From assembly GCA_045634305.1 (NCBI GenBank), contig JAZQZZ010000019.1, forward strand, positions 1-64,000: a stretch of DNA of 64,000 nucleotides, written 5' to 3'. This document shows, in pieces, positions 15,932-24,963 of the stretch (positions within the stretch are counted from its first letter, which is position 1; every line of letters starts with the position of its first letter). Source of the DNA: HGM04593 sp045634305 (lineage in GTDB: Bacteria > Bacteroidota > Bacteroidia > Bacteroidales > Bacteroidaceae). The position numbers and the translations under genes were made by a program. The notes beneath the pieces were generated by a model, which worked only from the letters and a program-made list of their open reading frames with translations, did no database searches and was not told where the DNA came from.

Positions 15932-16963
15932 CTATTCCGTAAGCTCGGCCCTATATTTTTGCAGCACCTGCCTGAAACGTTCGACCGCCATCTCCATAGT
16001 GCCATACATTTCGCCGCCCGAAGCATTCTTGTGGCCGCCACCGTTAAAGAATTCGGATGCCACGGCATTACACGGGAAGTCGTCGACACTGCGCAACGAC
16101 ACATTTATCTTGCCGGGCTGTTCCTCGCGCAAGAAGCAAGAAAAGCGTAGTCCCTTTATCTGCAACGGTTGGTTCACCAGTCCTTCAGTATCGCCCTTTG
16201 AAGCATAGAAACGCATCAGTTCGCTATGCGAAAGAGTGATGAGCGCAGCATTATATTTGTTGTAGACCTTAAGTTTGTCATACATGGCATATCCCCACAG
16301 ACGCATTTTTGTTACAGAGAAATTATAGAACACCTTGCGGTATATCCAATCCTTGTCAATGCCCTTATCAAGAAGTTCCGCAATGATTAAATATACATCC
16401 TTGCGGGTCGAAGCATAAGCAAAAGCGCCGGTATCGGTCATCATTCCGGTATAGACACACTGCGCCATCCCAAAATCCAATGCGTCAACACCACCCAAGG
16501 AGACAATAACCCTGAATACCAGTTCGCAGGTCGAGCAAGCCTCTACATGCGAAACGAGCACATCAAACTCCTCCGACGGTTGTGGATGATGGTCTATCAA
16601 CACTTTGGTTGCCGAAGAGGAGAGAAGCGCCGGAGCCACATCGCCGGTACGTGAAAGCACATTGAAGTCGAGACAGAAAAAGACTTCGGCCGCAGCAATG
16701 ACACTGTCACAATTCTCCTTTTCGGCATCATATAGCAACACATCGGACACCCCCGGCATCCATTCGAGGAAAGAGGGGAATGCATTAGGCAACACCACTA
16801 CAGCATCCTTGCCTACACTGCGCAGGTAGTGGCAAAGCGCCAATGTTGAACCAACAGCATCGCCATCGGGGTTCTTGTGGGCAAGTATCACAAATTTGTT
16901 ATTATTTTCCACCACCGCTCTGACGGCGTCGATATTCTTTTGTGAAATAAGATTCTCTGTCAT
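15932..16963 (-). CDS. DHH-family phosphoesterase, NrnA-like (oligoribonuclease / pAp phosphatase)
   Basis: 343 residues. DHH motifs are clear: HKNPDGDAVGS (motif I), CLDFNVLSR (motif II), LIDHHPQP (motif III, the DHH), and the DHHA1 domain motif GGGHKNASGGEM near the C-terminus. NrnA-type enzymes degrade short RNA oligomers and dephosphorylate 3'-phosphoadenosine 5'-phosphate. Bacteroidetes lack the Orn oligoribonuclease, so this is a reasonable role. Cyclic di-AMP phosphodiesterases share the fold, but the absence of PAS or GGDEF domains fits NrnA. It lies 65 bp after comEC. Confidence 0.85.
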   Translation of the reverse strand: MTENLISQKNIDAVRAVVENNNKFVILAHKNPDGDAVGSTLALCHYLRSVGKDAVVVLPNAFPSFLEWMPGVSDVLLYDAEKENCDSVIAAAEVFFCLDFNVLSRTGDVAPALLSSSATKVLIDHHPQPSEEFDVLVSHVEACSTCELVFRVIVSLGGVDALDFGMAQCVYTGMMTDTGAFAYASTRKDVYLIIAELLDKGIDKDWIYRKVFYNFSVTKMRLWGYAMYDKLKVYNKYNAALITLSHSELMRFYASKGDTEGLVNQPLQIKGLRFSCFLREEQPGKINVSLRSVDDFPCNAVASEFFNGGGHKNASGGEMYGTMEMAVERFRQVLQKYRAELTE

Positions 16964-17028
16964 AAATGTTTTCTAAATTGTGACACGAAGATATTACATC
17001 AAAAGCAAAAAAACACTTTTTGTGGCAA

Positions 17029-19143
17029 TTATTTTCCACGCAAGGGAATAATTTCAAAATTGTCACTATGCGGTACAACCGACACAGCACCGGTTGCCGA
17101 TACATCAACAGCCTCGACACCCAATGCGGCACACTCACGCAGGATTCTCTCGCGGCTACGGCTGTAGAGCGAGGCATCAAGCAACATACAGCTTGACGGA
17201 TATGTCTCAACAAGTTCCTTAATCGGGCCCAGGAAACCACGGCAAAGCAGCAGTACATCCACCGGTTCGGCAAAAATATTATTTCGCCACAGTTCATCGG
17301 CCAGCAGCTTAATCTTCAGCCCGCCATACCTCAAAGTACCGGCACTGTACAAAAACTCACTGCACGCATAATCACCATCCACCCATAAAGGTTCGTTGAG
17401 TCCCTCCCGCTTGATATATGGTCGTGAAACAAATTCATATTCGGCATCGAACTGCGGCACAGTAGATACAAGCCAATTATCCCTGTCTTGCCCAACCACA
17501 TGCAACAACGGATTCTTGTTGTTATTGTACACCACTACACCATTGGGCACATCTTCCTTTTCATCAACAGCAATATTCACCATACACAGGACAAGCGAGC
17601 ACCCCACCGCAAACAAAATCATCTTCCACTTGCGGTTTATGAGGGCATATGAAAGTGTAACAATGAGAAGTGCCGCAAATATCGCGCCAAGCACACTCAC
17701 GGGTGGCAACGACAACGAGGCTCCCGGCAGCGACGCAACAAAGCCGACCCCATCATTCATCACATCTGCTACAAACTGCAAGAGCATAGTAAACAGCAAC
17801 CGCAAAGGAGCGAAGAAGGATGTCACAAGCAGCAGCAACGCAAGAGCAATCATCACAAAAGCTAATGGAACCACAAAAATATTCGTCAGCAGAGAGTATA
17901 GCGGTAACGCCCCGAAGTGATACCACACAAAAGGCAAAGTACCCAGTTGCGCAGCCAATGTAAGGATAAGCAAGTTGGTTGCATAACGGCAAAACCAACC
18001 ACGCTCGTGCAGTTCAAGTGCATTCTGCATGTGAGGCGTGAGCAACAGGATAGCGAATACAGCCGAGAACGAAAGTTGAAAACCTACATCAAAAAGCAGA
18101 TGAGGTGAGAAAAGCAGCATCACAATTGCCGCAAAGGCAAGCGAACTGACCGACGAGGAGTCCTGACGTAGACAGCGCCCCACCGACATGAGTGAAAAAA
18201 GGATTGCAGAACGCACCACCGACGCCGGCAAGCCGGCAATAAAAGCGAATGCCCAAAGCGCTGCCACAATAGCCATTTCGCGCAACAGCGCTACACAATG
18301 GTTGCGTCCGCGGTATGACAACATCAACGTCAGCAACATATATATAATGCCAAGATGCAGACCCGATAGCGCAAGAATGTGACTTGCGCCGGCAGCGGCA
18401 TAATTTTCTTTAAGTTCTTGCGAGAAATCACGCTTCTCGCCAACCGTCAGAGCCGACAACAACGACAGGTCGTCATCCTCAAAACCAAGTTCCTTGTATT
18501 TGCGAACAACCTTTTCACGTATTGACAAAGCATGCATGGCTACTGTCTTTTCACCATTACCGATACATTCCCAACCATCGTTCCACAGATAGGCCGAGCC
18601 TGTTACACCTTTGATATAATGATAACTTACTATGTCAAATTCGGCAGGATTGCCGGCATTGGCAGGCGGGCGCACCTCAGCCTTGAAGCGCAACATATCA
18701 CCTACTTCAAGAGCATCAGCCTCGACAGAGCGTGGAAAATAGAGGAACACATTACCATACCGGCGGGCATTTGCAACGCAAGCAGTGTCAACATCAACCA
18801 CATTGGCAAGCACCTTGGTCGACGTTCCTTTATGCAGCGGGACCTCGAGTAGTTGCGCCTCGTACATCCGGACGCCACTACTCCACTGTGGGGTAATGAC
18901 AAGGTGCTGCCGATGCTCGACAAAAGCACCTGTTGAAAACATAAACAGAAAAACACCGACGCCAAAAAGCCATTTGGGCGTTTTGGGAAAAACGCCCCAA
19001 AGCAACACAAACAACGACACTGCAGCCATTGACAGCAGTTCGACACCACCCAACCGGAAAGAGCATGAGAAAGCAATACCAATCATCATTGGTATTGCCA
19101 ATTTCAGCAAAGGATTACCACTGAACAGTTGATTTCCGGCCAC
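17029..19143 (-). CDS. comEC: ComEC/Rec2 family DNA-uptake membrane protein
   Basis: 704 residues starting with GTG (19141-19143). It has N-terminal hydrophobic helices, a soluble OB-like DUF4131 domain (about 100-200), the Competence domain with many helices and the motif ASHILALSGLHLGIIY, and a soluble C-terminal domain of about 190 residues. In Bacillus ComEC forms the channel that carries single-stranded DNA across the membrane. The C-terminal domain sits where a metallo-beta-lactamase fold is expected but has no HxHxDH motif, so the proposed nuclease site is missing. It lies between rpe and the DHH gene. Confidence 0.88.
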   Translation of the reverse strand: MAGNQLFSGNPLLKLAIPMMIGIAFSCSFRLGGVELLSMAAVSLFVLLWGVFPKTPKWLFGVGVFLFMFSTGAFVEHRQHLVITPQWSSGVRMYEAQLLEVPLHKGTSTKVLANVVDVDTACVANARRYGNVFLYFPRSVEADALEVGDMLRFKAEVRPPANAGNPAEFDIVSYHYIKGVTGSAYLWNDGWECIGNGEKTVAMHALSIREKVVRKYKELGFEDDDLSLLSALTVGEKRDFSQELKENYAAAGASHILALSGLHLGIIYMLLTLMLSYRGRNHCVALLREMAIVAALWAFAFIAGLPASVVRSAILFSLMSVGRCLRQDSSSVSSLAFAAIVMLLFSPHLLFDVGFQLSFSAVFAILLLTPHMQNALELHERGWFCRYATNLLILTLAAQLGTLPFVWYHFGALPLYSLLTNIFVVPLAFVMIALALLLLVTSFFAPLRLLFTMLLQFVADVMNDGVGFVASLPGASLSLPPVSVLGAIFAALLIVTLSYALINRKWKMILFAVGCSLVLCMVNIAVDEKEDVPNGVVVYNNNKNPLLHVVGQDRDNWLVSTVPQFDAEYEFVSRPYIKREGLNEPLWVDGDYACSEFLYSAGTLRYGGLKIKLLADELWRNNIFAEPVDVLLLCRGFLGPIKELVETYPSSCMLLDASLYSRSRERILRECAALGVEAVDVSATGAVSVVPHSDNFEIIPLRGK

Positions 19144-19209
19144 TATATGCAGAAGTAAACTGAAAAGTTAAAACTGAAAACTGAAAGGTAAAATTCGCAG
19201 TTGATTTTA

Positions 19210-19860
19210 TTACAGGGCACGCAACGCAGAGATTACAGCATGCGGGTCAGCGTCCTTAAACACAGCATTACCGGCAACAAGAGCATCAGAACCCGCAGCA
19301 GCGAGCAATTTACCTGTTTCAACATTCACGCCACCATCAACCTCAATAAGAGCCTTTGAGCCTGTCGAATCAATGAGTTCACGCAACTCACGCACCTTGT
19401 TCACTGTGTGAGGAATAAACTTCTGGCCGCCGAAACCGGGGTTCACGCTCATGAGCAGCACAAGGTCGAGCTCATGAATTATATCCTTCAGCAAATGTAC
19501 TGGCGTCGATGGGTTAAGGGTGACACCGGCCATCATGCCGGCATCCTTAATCTGTGTAACGGCACGGTGCAGATGGGCACAAGCCTCATAGTGAACATTC
19601 ATTATTTTTGCGCCCAACTCCTTTACCGCAGGCAGATAGTTCATTGGCTCAACCACCATAAGGTGCACATCGAGCGGTTTCTCGCACAACTCGGCAACAT
19701 ACTTTAGCACCGGAGGACCAAAAGAGAGGTTAGGAACGAACACGCCGTCCATGATATCAATATGCAGCCAATCGCATGCGCTGCTGTTAATCATCTTCAA
19801 ATCCTCTTGCAGGTTGCCGAAATTCGCCGACAACAACGATGGTGAAACTATCTGTGCCAT
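19210..19860 (-). CDS. rpe: Ribulose-phosphate 3-epimerase
   Basis: 216 residues from MAQIVSPSLLSANFG. Family motifs are present: HIDIMDGVFVPNLSFGP (metal-binding His and catalytic Asp), DVHLMV, VHYEAC, MSVNPGFGGQKFI (second catalytic Asp is in the later VDGGVN segment). The enzyme interconverts ribulose-5-phosphate and xylulose-5-phosphate in the pentose phosphate pathway. The frame extends 33 residues upstream, but those residues overlap the promoter at 19906-19937 and have no family similarity. It is the first gene of a six-gene minus-strand run ending at glmM. Confidence 0.95.
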   Translation of the reverse strand: MAQIVSPSLLSANFGNLQEDLKMINSSACDWLHIDIMDGVFVPNLSFGPPVLKYVAELCEKPLDVHLMVVEPMNYLPAVKELGAKIMNVHYEACAHLHRAVTQIKDAGMMAGVTLNPSTPVHLLKDIIHELDLVLLMSVNPGFGGQKFIPHTVNKVRELRELIDSTGSKALIEVDGGVNVETGKLLAAAGSDALVAGNAVFKDADPHAVISALRAL

Positions 19861-19905
19861 AAAACCAATTTTAAAGGAACGGCAACGTGCCGCCCTACCG
19901 CAACG

Positions 19906-19937
19906 CGAAGATAGTACAAAGAGCGTGGAAATGCAAA
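19906..19937 (-). promoter_or_regulatory. Promoter of the rpe-comEC-glmM gene run
   Basis: Minus strand TTTG (19934-19937), 20-bp spacer, TATCTTCG (19906-19913). The leader would be about 40 nt. Confidence 0.6.
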
Positions 19938-20062
19938 GTAACCAGGACAAAAAACGCATTAACCATCTTTTTCACCCCATTGGCAACAAGGCAAGTTGGT
20001 TTTGTGCCATTTTTTTATTTATTTTGCAAATATATGCAAGTAAAAACAAACACATGCAACAT

Positions 20063-22129
20063 ATGAAGAAAGTTTTATTCTATGCGCTGCTCTTTATTGC
20101 AGGCATATCGACAACGAATGCGCAGGAGATTTTCTCCAAGGCATTCAAGAACGGCACCGCGGTGCACATATCAAACAACCGCGACAAGGCATTTGCCATA
20201 AAGGCCGGCAAGGCTGGCGAAGATGCAAAGAGCGGCATGGCGGCATATACCGACGATGAAATCTGGTACCTTGTGGGCAATGCCGACGGGTTCAAGATGT
20301 ACAACCACGCGCTGGGCAAGAAGTACGCGTTGAAACTGGAAGGCAACGAAAGCGGCGCGGCTGCAATAATGACAAGCGAGAAAGAGGCTACACTGCTCAC
20401 CATTACCGCGCAGGAGGATGGCAGCTATGCAATTTCGCCAAAGGAAGCTCCGGGAGAGAGTTTCAACATGTTCGGCGGCGCAGGCAGAGACATAAAGCTC
20501 TATTCAAGCAGCGACAAGGGCGGTCATTGGAACTTCAAGGCCATTGACATGAGCCGTTCACTTGAGATTGCATACAACGTAGACAGCGAAGGCGCACTCG
20601 CGACCAACTACAAGGTCGGTGAGATTGCCATATCTATTGACGGACAGCAAGGTGCAATAGTTGTTGACAGCAATAACATACCGGAGAGCACCGTATGCTA
20701 CCTGCCAAAGGACGCAAAAGTAGGCATTGCATGCAAGAAAGCATACCATGGATGGAAGATGAACGTTAACGGCAGCGAGGAGATTGCAGAGCAGCCACTG
20801 CCAGAGAAAGGTTTACAGGTTGCAATCAACATCACAGCCGACAAAGAGAACCGTTACCAATACCTCTACTACTCGCCCGATGAAAAGGGAGTACCCTACC
20901 GCATACCTGCTATTACAACAACAGCCAACGGCTATGTATTCGCCATCAACGACTACCGCCCATGCGGCAACGACATAGGTTTTGGCGAGGTTGACCTTGT
21001 GATGCGCCACAGCACAAAAGCCGGCGAGGAGTGGGACGGCACATCGTGGACCGCACCTGTGAAAATTGCCGACGGTGTCGGCAAGGAGGCAACCGAGACA
21101 TGGCTTACCGGATTCGGAGACCCTGCAATTGTAGCCGACCGTGAGCGCAACGAGATTCTCGTAATGAGCGTATGCGGCAACCGCCTATGCTGGCATGGCA
21201 ACTATGGCGCCGGCACCGAGGAAAACCCCGAGAACCCCAATCGCATGGCACGCTTGCGTATTATATATAATGAGGAGACAGGCGCGTGGGAAGCAACAAA
21301 ACCCGAGGAGGTGACATATGACATCTACCCCCTGTTCAAGGACAAGGAGGGCAAGGCACATGTGGGTTCAATGTTCATTGGAGCAGGCCGCATTGCACAG
21401 AGCAGCATGATAAAGGTGGGCGACTACTACCGCATATATTGCGCGGTATGGGCTGTCGAGACAGGCAGCTACCGCCACCATAACTACGCGCTCTACTCCG
21501 ATGACTTCGGCAAGACCTGGAACCTGCTTGGCGAGCTTGGCAACGACTTCAATGACAGCCCGGCACCATATGGCAACGAGCCGAAGTGCGAGGAGTTGCC
21601 CGACGGTAGCGTGCTCCTGAGCAGCCGCAAGGGATATGGCCGATACTTCAACGTGTTCCACTACACCAACTTTGAGAAAGCCGAGGGTTACTGGGACGGA
21701 GCAGTGGCAACCGACCAGGTAGGCGACTTGAAGTTCGGCAGCAACGATACCAATGGCGAGCCATTGCGTGTGGGCAACGTACTGTTCCAGTCAGTACCTA
21801 CAGGCAACAACCGCAGCGGCGTGTCAATTTTCTATAAGGAACTCTCAGATGACCCTGCCACATACACACCTACGGAACTTTCAAAGGATTGGAAGAAAAT
21901 TCAGATTACAGACCGCGAATCGGCCTACTCATCAATGTGCATCCTCCCCGACGGCAACATCGGTCTCTACTACGAGGAGGAGCCGGGCGGTTACTCAATG
22001 GTATACGTACCTGTAGAACTGGCAAATACACTTGATGCAATAACATACGGCGCACTGCCGTTCCGTTGCAATACTTGCAAGAAAGATCTCGAATGCGAGA
22101 TAATATTAACAGTTGAAGATCCGGATTAA
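20063..22129 (+). CDS. Secreted exo-alpha-sialidase (GH33-like)
   Basis: 688 residues from the ATG at 20063. The signal peptide MKKVLFYALLFIAGISTTNA precedes an N-terminal region of about 240 residues that reads as a lectin-like or beta-sandwich accessory domain. The catalytic part begins with YRIPAI (about residue 279), the arginine motif that binds the sialic acid carboxylate, and has Asp-box sequences YSDDFGKTWN and a weaker HSTKAGEEW, as in bacterial six-bladed sialidases. Such enzymes release sialic acid from host glycans in the periplasm or at the surface. A start at 20054 adds three residues. The frame upstream of that runs across the rpe promoter and is not coding. The gene is single; the terminator is at 22153-22193. 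Confidence 0.8.
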   Translation: MKKVLFYALLFIAGISTTNAQEIFSKAFKNGTAVHISNNRDKAFAIKAGKAGEDAKSGMAAYTDDEIWYLVGNADGFKMYNHALGKKYALKLEGNESGAAAIMTSEKEATLLTITAQEDGSYAISPKEAPGESFNMFGGAGRDIKLYSSSDKGGHWNFKAIDMSRSLEIAYNVDSEGALATNYKVGEIAISIDGQQGAIVVDSNNIPESTVCYLPKDAKVGIACKKAYHGWKMNVNGSEEIAEQPLPEKGLQVAINITADKENRYQYLYYSPDEKGVPYRIPAITTTANGYVFAINDYRPCGNDIGFGEVDLVMRHSTKAGEEWDGTSWTAPVKIADGVGKEATETWLTGFGDPAIVADRERNEILVMSVCGNRLCWHGNYGAGTEENPENPNRMARLRIIYNEETGAWEATKPEEVTYDIYPLFKDKEGKAHVGSMFIGAGRIAQSSMIKVGDYYRIYCAVWAVETGSYRHHNYALYSDDFGKTWNLLGELGNDFNDSPAPYGNEPKCEELPDGSVLLSSRKGYGRYFNVFHYTNFEKAEGYWDGAVATDQVGDLKFGSNDTNGEPLRVGNVLFQSVPTGNNRSGVSIFYKELSDDPATYTPTELSKDWKKIQITDRESAYSSMCILPDGNIGLYYEEEPGGYSMVYVPVELANTLDAITYGALPFRCNTCKKDLECEIILTVEDPD

Positions 22130-22152
22130 ACAGAATAGTAAAACATTTGCGT

Positions 22153-22193
22153 GACAAAAAAACGGTTGAGCATTGCTCAACCGTTTTTTTGTC
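22153..22193 (+). terminator. Intrinsic terminator of the sialidase gene
   Basis: A perfect 19-bp stem beginning GACAAAAAAACGGTTGAGC with loop ATT; the descending arm contains seven T. Confidence 0.9.
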
Positions 22194-22206
22194 CATTAAT
22201 TGATAT

Positions 22207-22250
22207 AAAAGACATCAGGCAGGACACGTCCTGCCTGATGTCTTTTTTTT
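22207..22250. terminator. Second convergent terminator, serving the glycogen operon
   Basis: The palindrome AAAAGACATCAGGCAGGAC/GTCCTGCCTGATGTCTTTT is followed by T-runs on both strands. It lies 17 bp after the GH57 stop codon and only 14 bp from the previous terminator. Confidence 0.88.
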
Positions 22251-22266
22251 TACTCAGAGAACCTAA

Positions 22267-23673
22267 TTATTCAGCCTTTGGCTTTCTAACGCACTTTCTC
22301 TTTGGTTTTGCTTCAACAGGTGCTTCAACAGGAGCCTCTACTTCTGCAGGAGCTGCTGCAACCTTCTTGGCTGCTTTCTTCTCCTTGGTAGCGAGTTTTG
22401 TCTTGAGCTGTTCAACCTCAGCCTCGAGCTGAACAATCTCTACCTCCTGGTTTTCAATCATCTGCTGCAATGCGCCAAGTTCCTCATTATCCACATCAGG
22501 GTACTGTGCACGTACACGTGCGAGGAAATCGCCCAAGATGTTCATGTAGTTTGTGAAAGCATCGTATGGTGATTCGTAGATACAACGCTCTGTAATGATA
22601 CCGTTCTGCTTTGTTGTCATAAAGCGAAGATTCTCGGCAGCCTGCAGATAGTCGAAATCCTGCTTCAACTTCTTGTCATCGGTGAGCATGATACGTTCTG
22701 CCACACTGTAGAGTTTGTTGAATGCCTCGCGCTGCAATGTATTACCCAACCATGAACTTGCGTCGCGCTCCTCATCCATCCAAGAGAGTGGATATGGAAC
22801 CTCAAGAGGACCAACAGACTTGTGGTTGTCGATAACCTCCGATGGTGTAGAGAATGTGATGCCCTTGGCAGCCGCACAAGCCGGCAATGCCTTGAGGAAG
22901 TCAAGGATATGTGACTCCAATGGCTGCGCCATACCAATTGCAGAGAGGTTCATAAAGATATTGATTACCTGCTCCTCCTCCGGGAACTGTGAAATCCAGT
23001 CGACATATGTCTCGGCGAACAATGGATACTCGCTCCACTCAGGGTTAGAGAAACGCAATGAGATATCGTCAGAGAGTTTATAGTCGCGGAGCAACAGTTT
23101 CAGGTTAGAAGCTGATGCGCAGTTGTACACGAAGTGTGGGCTCTTCCATGCGAGGATGTGCTTTGCACCCTCAGAAAGCATACCCTTGAAGCCCATCTGC
23201 GATGCCATTTCACCAATCTCGTCAGAGTAGATGAGACCAGAGTTACGCAACACCTTTGGTTTCTTTCCAAAGAGTTCCTTAATCTTGCGGTTTTGACGCA
23301 TAACCTCCTCCATGAACACCTCTTTCGATGCCAATGAAGAGAGACCGTGTGAATAAGGCTCGCAAAGGAACTCGCAGCAACCTGTCTTGTTAATCTCGTG
23401 CAAGAGCTCAATTACCTGTGGTGCGTATAGCTCGAGCATCTCGAGACCTACACCTGATACCGAGAAGGCAACCTTGAATGCGCCATTATTCTCGCGAATC
23501 ATCTCAAGCATTGTCTGCAAAGCCGGAACATAAGACTTCTCGGCAAGCTCCATTGTCATACTCTCGTTTGCGTAATCATCATAGTAGTAATGATCACTGC
23601 CTATGTCGAAGAAACGGTAACGTTTCAACTGTCTAATCTGATGCAACTCGAAATAGAAACAAATTGTTTTCAT
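22267..23673 (-). CDS. GH57 family alpha-glucan hydrolase with a basic C-terminal tail
   Basis: 468 residues. The N-terminus MKTICFYFELHQIRQLKRYR and the segment YYYDDYANESMTMELAEKSY match Bacteroidetes GH57 enzymes; other family blocks include FLCEPYSHGLSSL and a (beta/alpha)7 barrel of about 400 residues. GH57 members are alpha-amylases, 4-alpha-glucanotransferases or branching enzymes. From about residue 405 a coiled coil (EIVQLEAEVEQLKTKLATKE) runs into a low-complexity Ala/Pro/Glu/Lys tail ending KRKCVRKPKAE. It is the last gene of the operon with a glycosyltransferase and a debranching enzyme, so cytoplasmic glycogen metabolism is likely. It lies 22 bp after the glycosyltransferase. Confidence 0.85.
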   Translation of the reverse strand: MKTICFYFELHQIRQLKRYRFFDIGSDHYYYDDYANESMTMELAEKSYVPALQTMLEMIRENNGAFKVAFSVSGVGLEMLELYAPQVIELLHEINKTGCCEFLCEPYSHGLSSLASKEVFMEEVMRQNRKIKELFGKKPKVLRNSGLIYSDEIGEMASQMGFKGMLSEGAKHILAWKSPHFVYNCASASNLKLLLRDYKLSDDISLRFSNPEWSEYPLFAETYVDWISQFPEEEQVINIFMNLSAIGMAQPLESHILDFLKALPACAAAKGITFSTPSEVIDNHKSVGPLEVPYPLSWMDEERDASSWLGNTLQREAFNKLYSVAERIMLTDDKKLKQDFDYLQAAENLRFMTTKQNGIITERCIYESPYDAFTNYMNILGDFLARVRAQYPDVDNEELGALQQMIENQEVEIVQLEAEVEQLKTKLATKEKKAAKKVAAAPAEVEAPVEAPVEAKPKRKCVRKPKAE

Positions 23674-23695
23674 ATTATTTCTTTGATTTTAATTA

Positions 23696-24958
23696 TTACC
23701 AACCCAAAACTTTCTCATACATTCTTCTCAGCTTCAATGCCACATCTTCCCAAGTGATGCTGTCAACCTCCTTACGTCCCTCTACCTTCAGGTATTCATA
23801 GAGCGACTCGTTGTTACAGATTGAGTAGATGGCATCGGCCATTGCATTGATATCCCAATAATCGGTCTTGATACACTTGTCAAGAATCTCGGCACAACCC
23901 GACTGCTTTGAGATAATCGTCGGAACGTCGCACTGCATTGCCTCGAGCGGAGAGATACCGAACGGTTCACTCACTGATGGCATGATGTACACGTCACTGG
24001 CCTTGAGACACTCGTAAACCTGGCGTCCACGCATGAAACCCGGGAAGTGGAACCTGTCAGAGATTCCGCGCTGTGCCACAAGACGAATCATGTCATTCAT
24101 CATGTCACCGCTACCGGCCATACAGAAACGGATGTTCTTTGTCTTCTTGAGCACCTGTGCTGCAGCCTCAACGAAATACTCGGGACCTTTCTGCATTGTG
24201 ATGCGGCCAAGGAAAGTAACCACCTTTTCGTTAGGAATCTTCTTTGGAACAATATCAAGAATCTCCTGCTCCAATGGAGTAACAGCGTTGTGCAAAGTAG
24301 AGACCTTGCTTGGATGCTGGTGATACTTGTGGATTACAGTCTGACGTGTGAGCTCACTCACGCAGAAGATATGGTCGGCATTATCCATACCGTTCTTCTC
24401 GATTGCATACACGGTGGGGTTCACATTACCACGGCTACGGTCAAAGTCGGTAGCATGAACGTGGATAACGAGTTTCTTGCCCGAAACCTGCTTGGCATGA
24501 ATACCTGCCGGATATGTGAGCCAATCGTGTGAGTGAATGATATCGAACTCCTCTGTGCGGGCTACAACACCTGCAATGATTGAGTAGTTGTTGATTTCGT
24601 CGTGGAGGTTATCGGGGTAACCGCCAGCAAACTCCATACAACCAAGATCGTTGGTGTGCATGTAGCTGAAATCACTGTAGATGTGTTCTCTGTAACGGTA
24701 ATACTCCTCGGGAGTCATAACGTTACCGATGCGTGCATTTACATAGTCATGGTTGACATCCTTCCACACAATGGGCACTGAATTCATTGCCACGATTCTG
24801 AGGAAGCTGTTGTCTTCGTCACCGTATGGTTTAGGGATACAGAACTTAATCTCGACATCGCCCTGCTGGACAAATCCCTTGGTAAGTCCATAACTTGCCG
24901 TACCGAGTCCACCCGAGATATGAGGGGGGAACTCCCAACCGAACATTAATACTTTCAT
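23696..24958 (-). CDS. GT4/GT5-like glycosyltransferase, probable glycogen synthase
   Basis: 420 residues with a GT-B fold. The N-terminus MKVLMFGWEFPPHISGGLGT resembles starch and glycogen synthases and many GT4 enzymes. The C-terminal half has FLGRITMQKGPEYFVEA and the donor-binding glutamates in SEPFGISPLEAMQC. Context is decisive: it lies 5 bp after the debranching enzyme and 22 bp before GH57, the arrangement of the glycogen locus in Bacteroides. It should extend alpha-1,4-glucan in the cytoplasm using a nucleotide sugar. Whether it uses ADP- or UDP-glucose cannot be read from the sequence. Confidence 0.8.
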   Translation of the reverse strand: MKVLMFGWEFPPHISGGLGTASYGLTKGFVQQGDVEIKFCIPKPYGDEDNSFLRIVAMNSVPIVWKDVNHDYVNARIGNVMTPEEYYRYREHIYSDFSYMHTNDLGCMEFAGGYPDNLHDEINNYSIIAGVVARTEEFDIIHSHDWLTYPAGIHAKQVSGKKLVIHVHATDFDRSRGNVNPTVYAIEKNGMDNADHIFCVSELTRQTVIHKYHQHPSKVSTLHNAVTPLEQEILDIVPKKIPNEKVVTFLGRITMQKGPEYFVEAAAQVLKKTKNIRFCMAGSGDMMNDMIRLVAQRGISDRFHFPGFMRGRQVYECLKASDVYIMPSVSEPFGISPLEAMQCDVPTIISKQSGCAEILDKCIKTDYWDINAMADAIYSICNNESLYEYLKVEGRKEVDSITWEDVALKLRRMYEKVLGW

Positions 24959-24963
24959 ATTTA

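Noticed and set aside
19861..19959. N-terminal extension of rpe
   Set aside because: Overlaps the promoter and adds a hydrophobic leader that cytoplasmic epimerases do not have.
19751..20062. N-terminal extension of the sialidase by 104 residues
   Set aside because: It is antisense to the rpe gene and promoter; a normal signal peptide begins at 20063.
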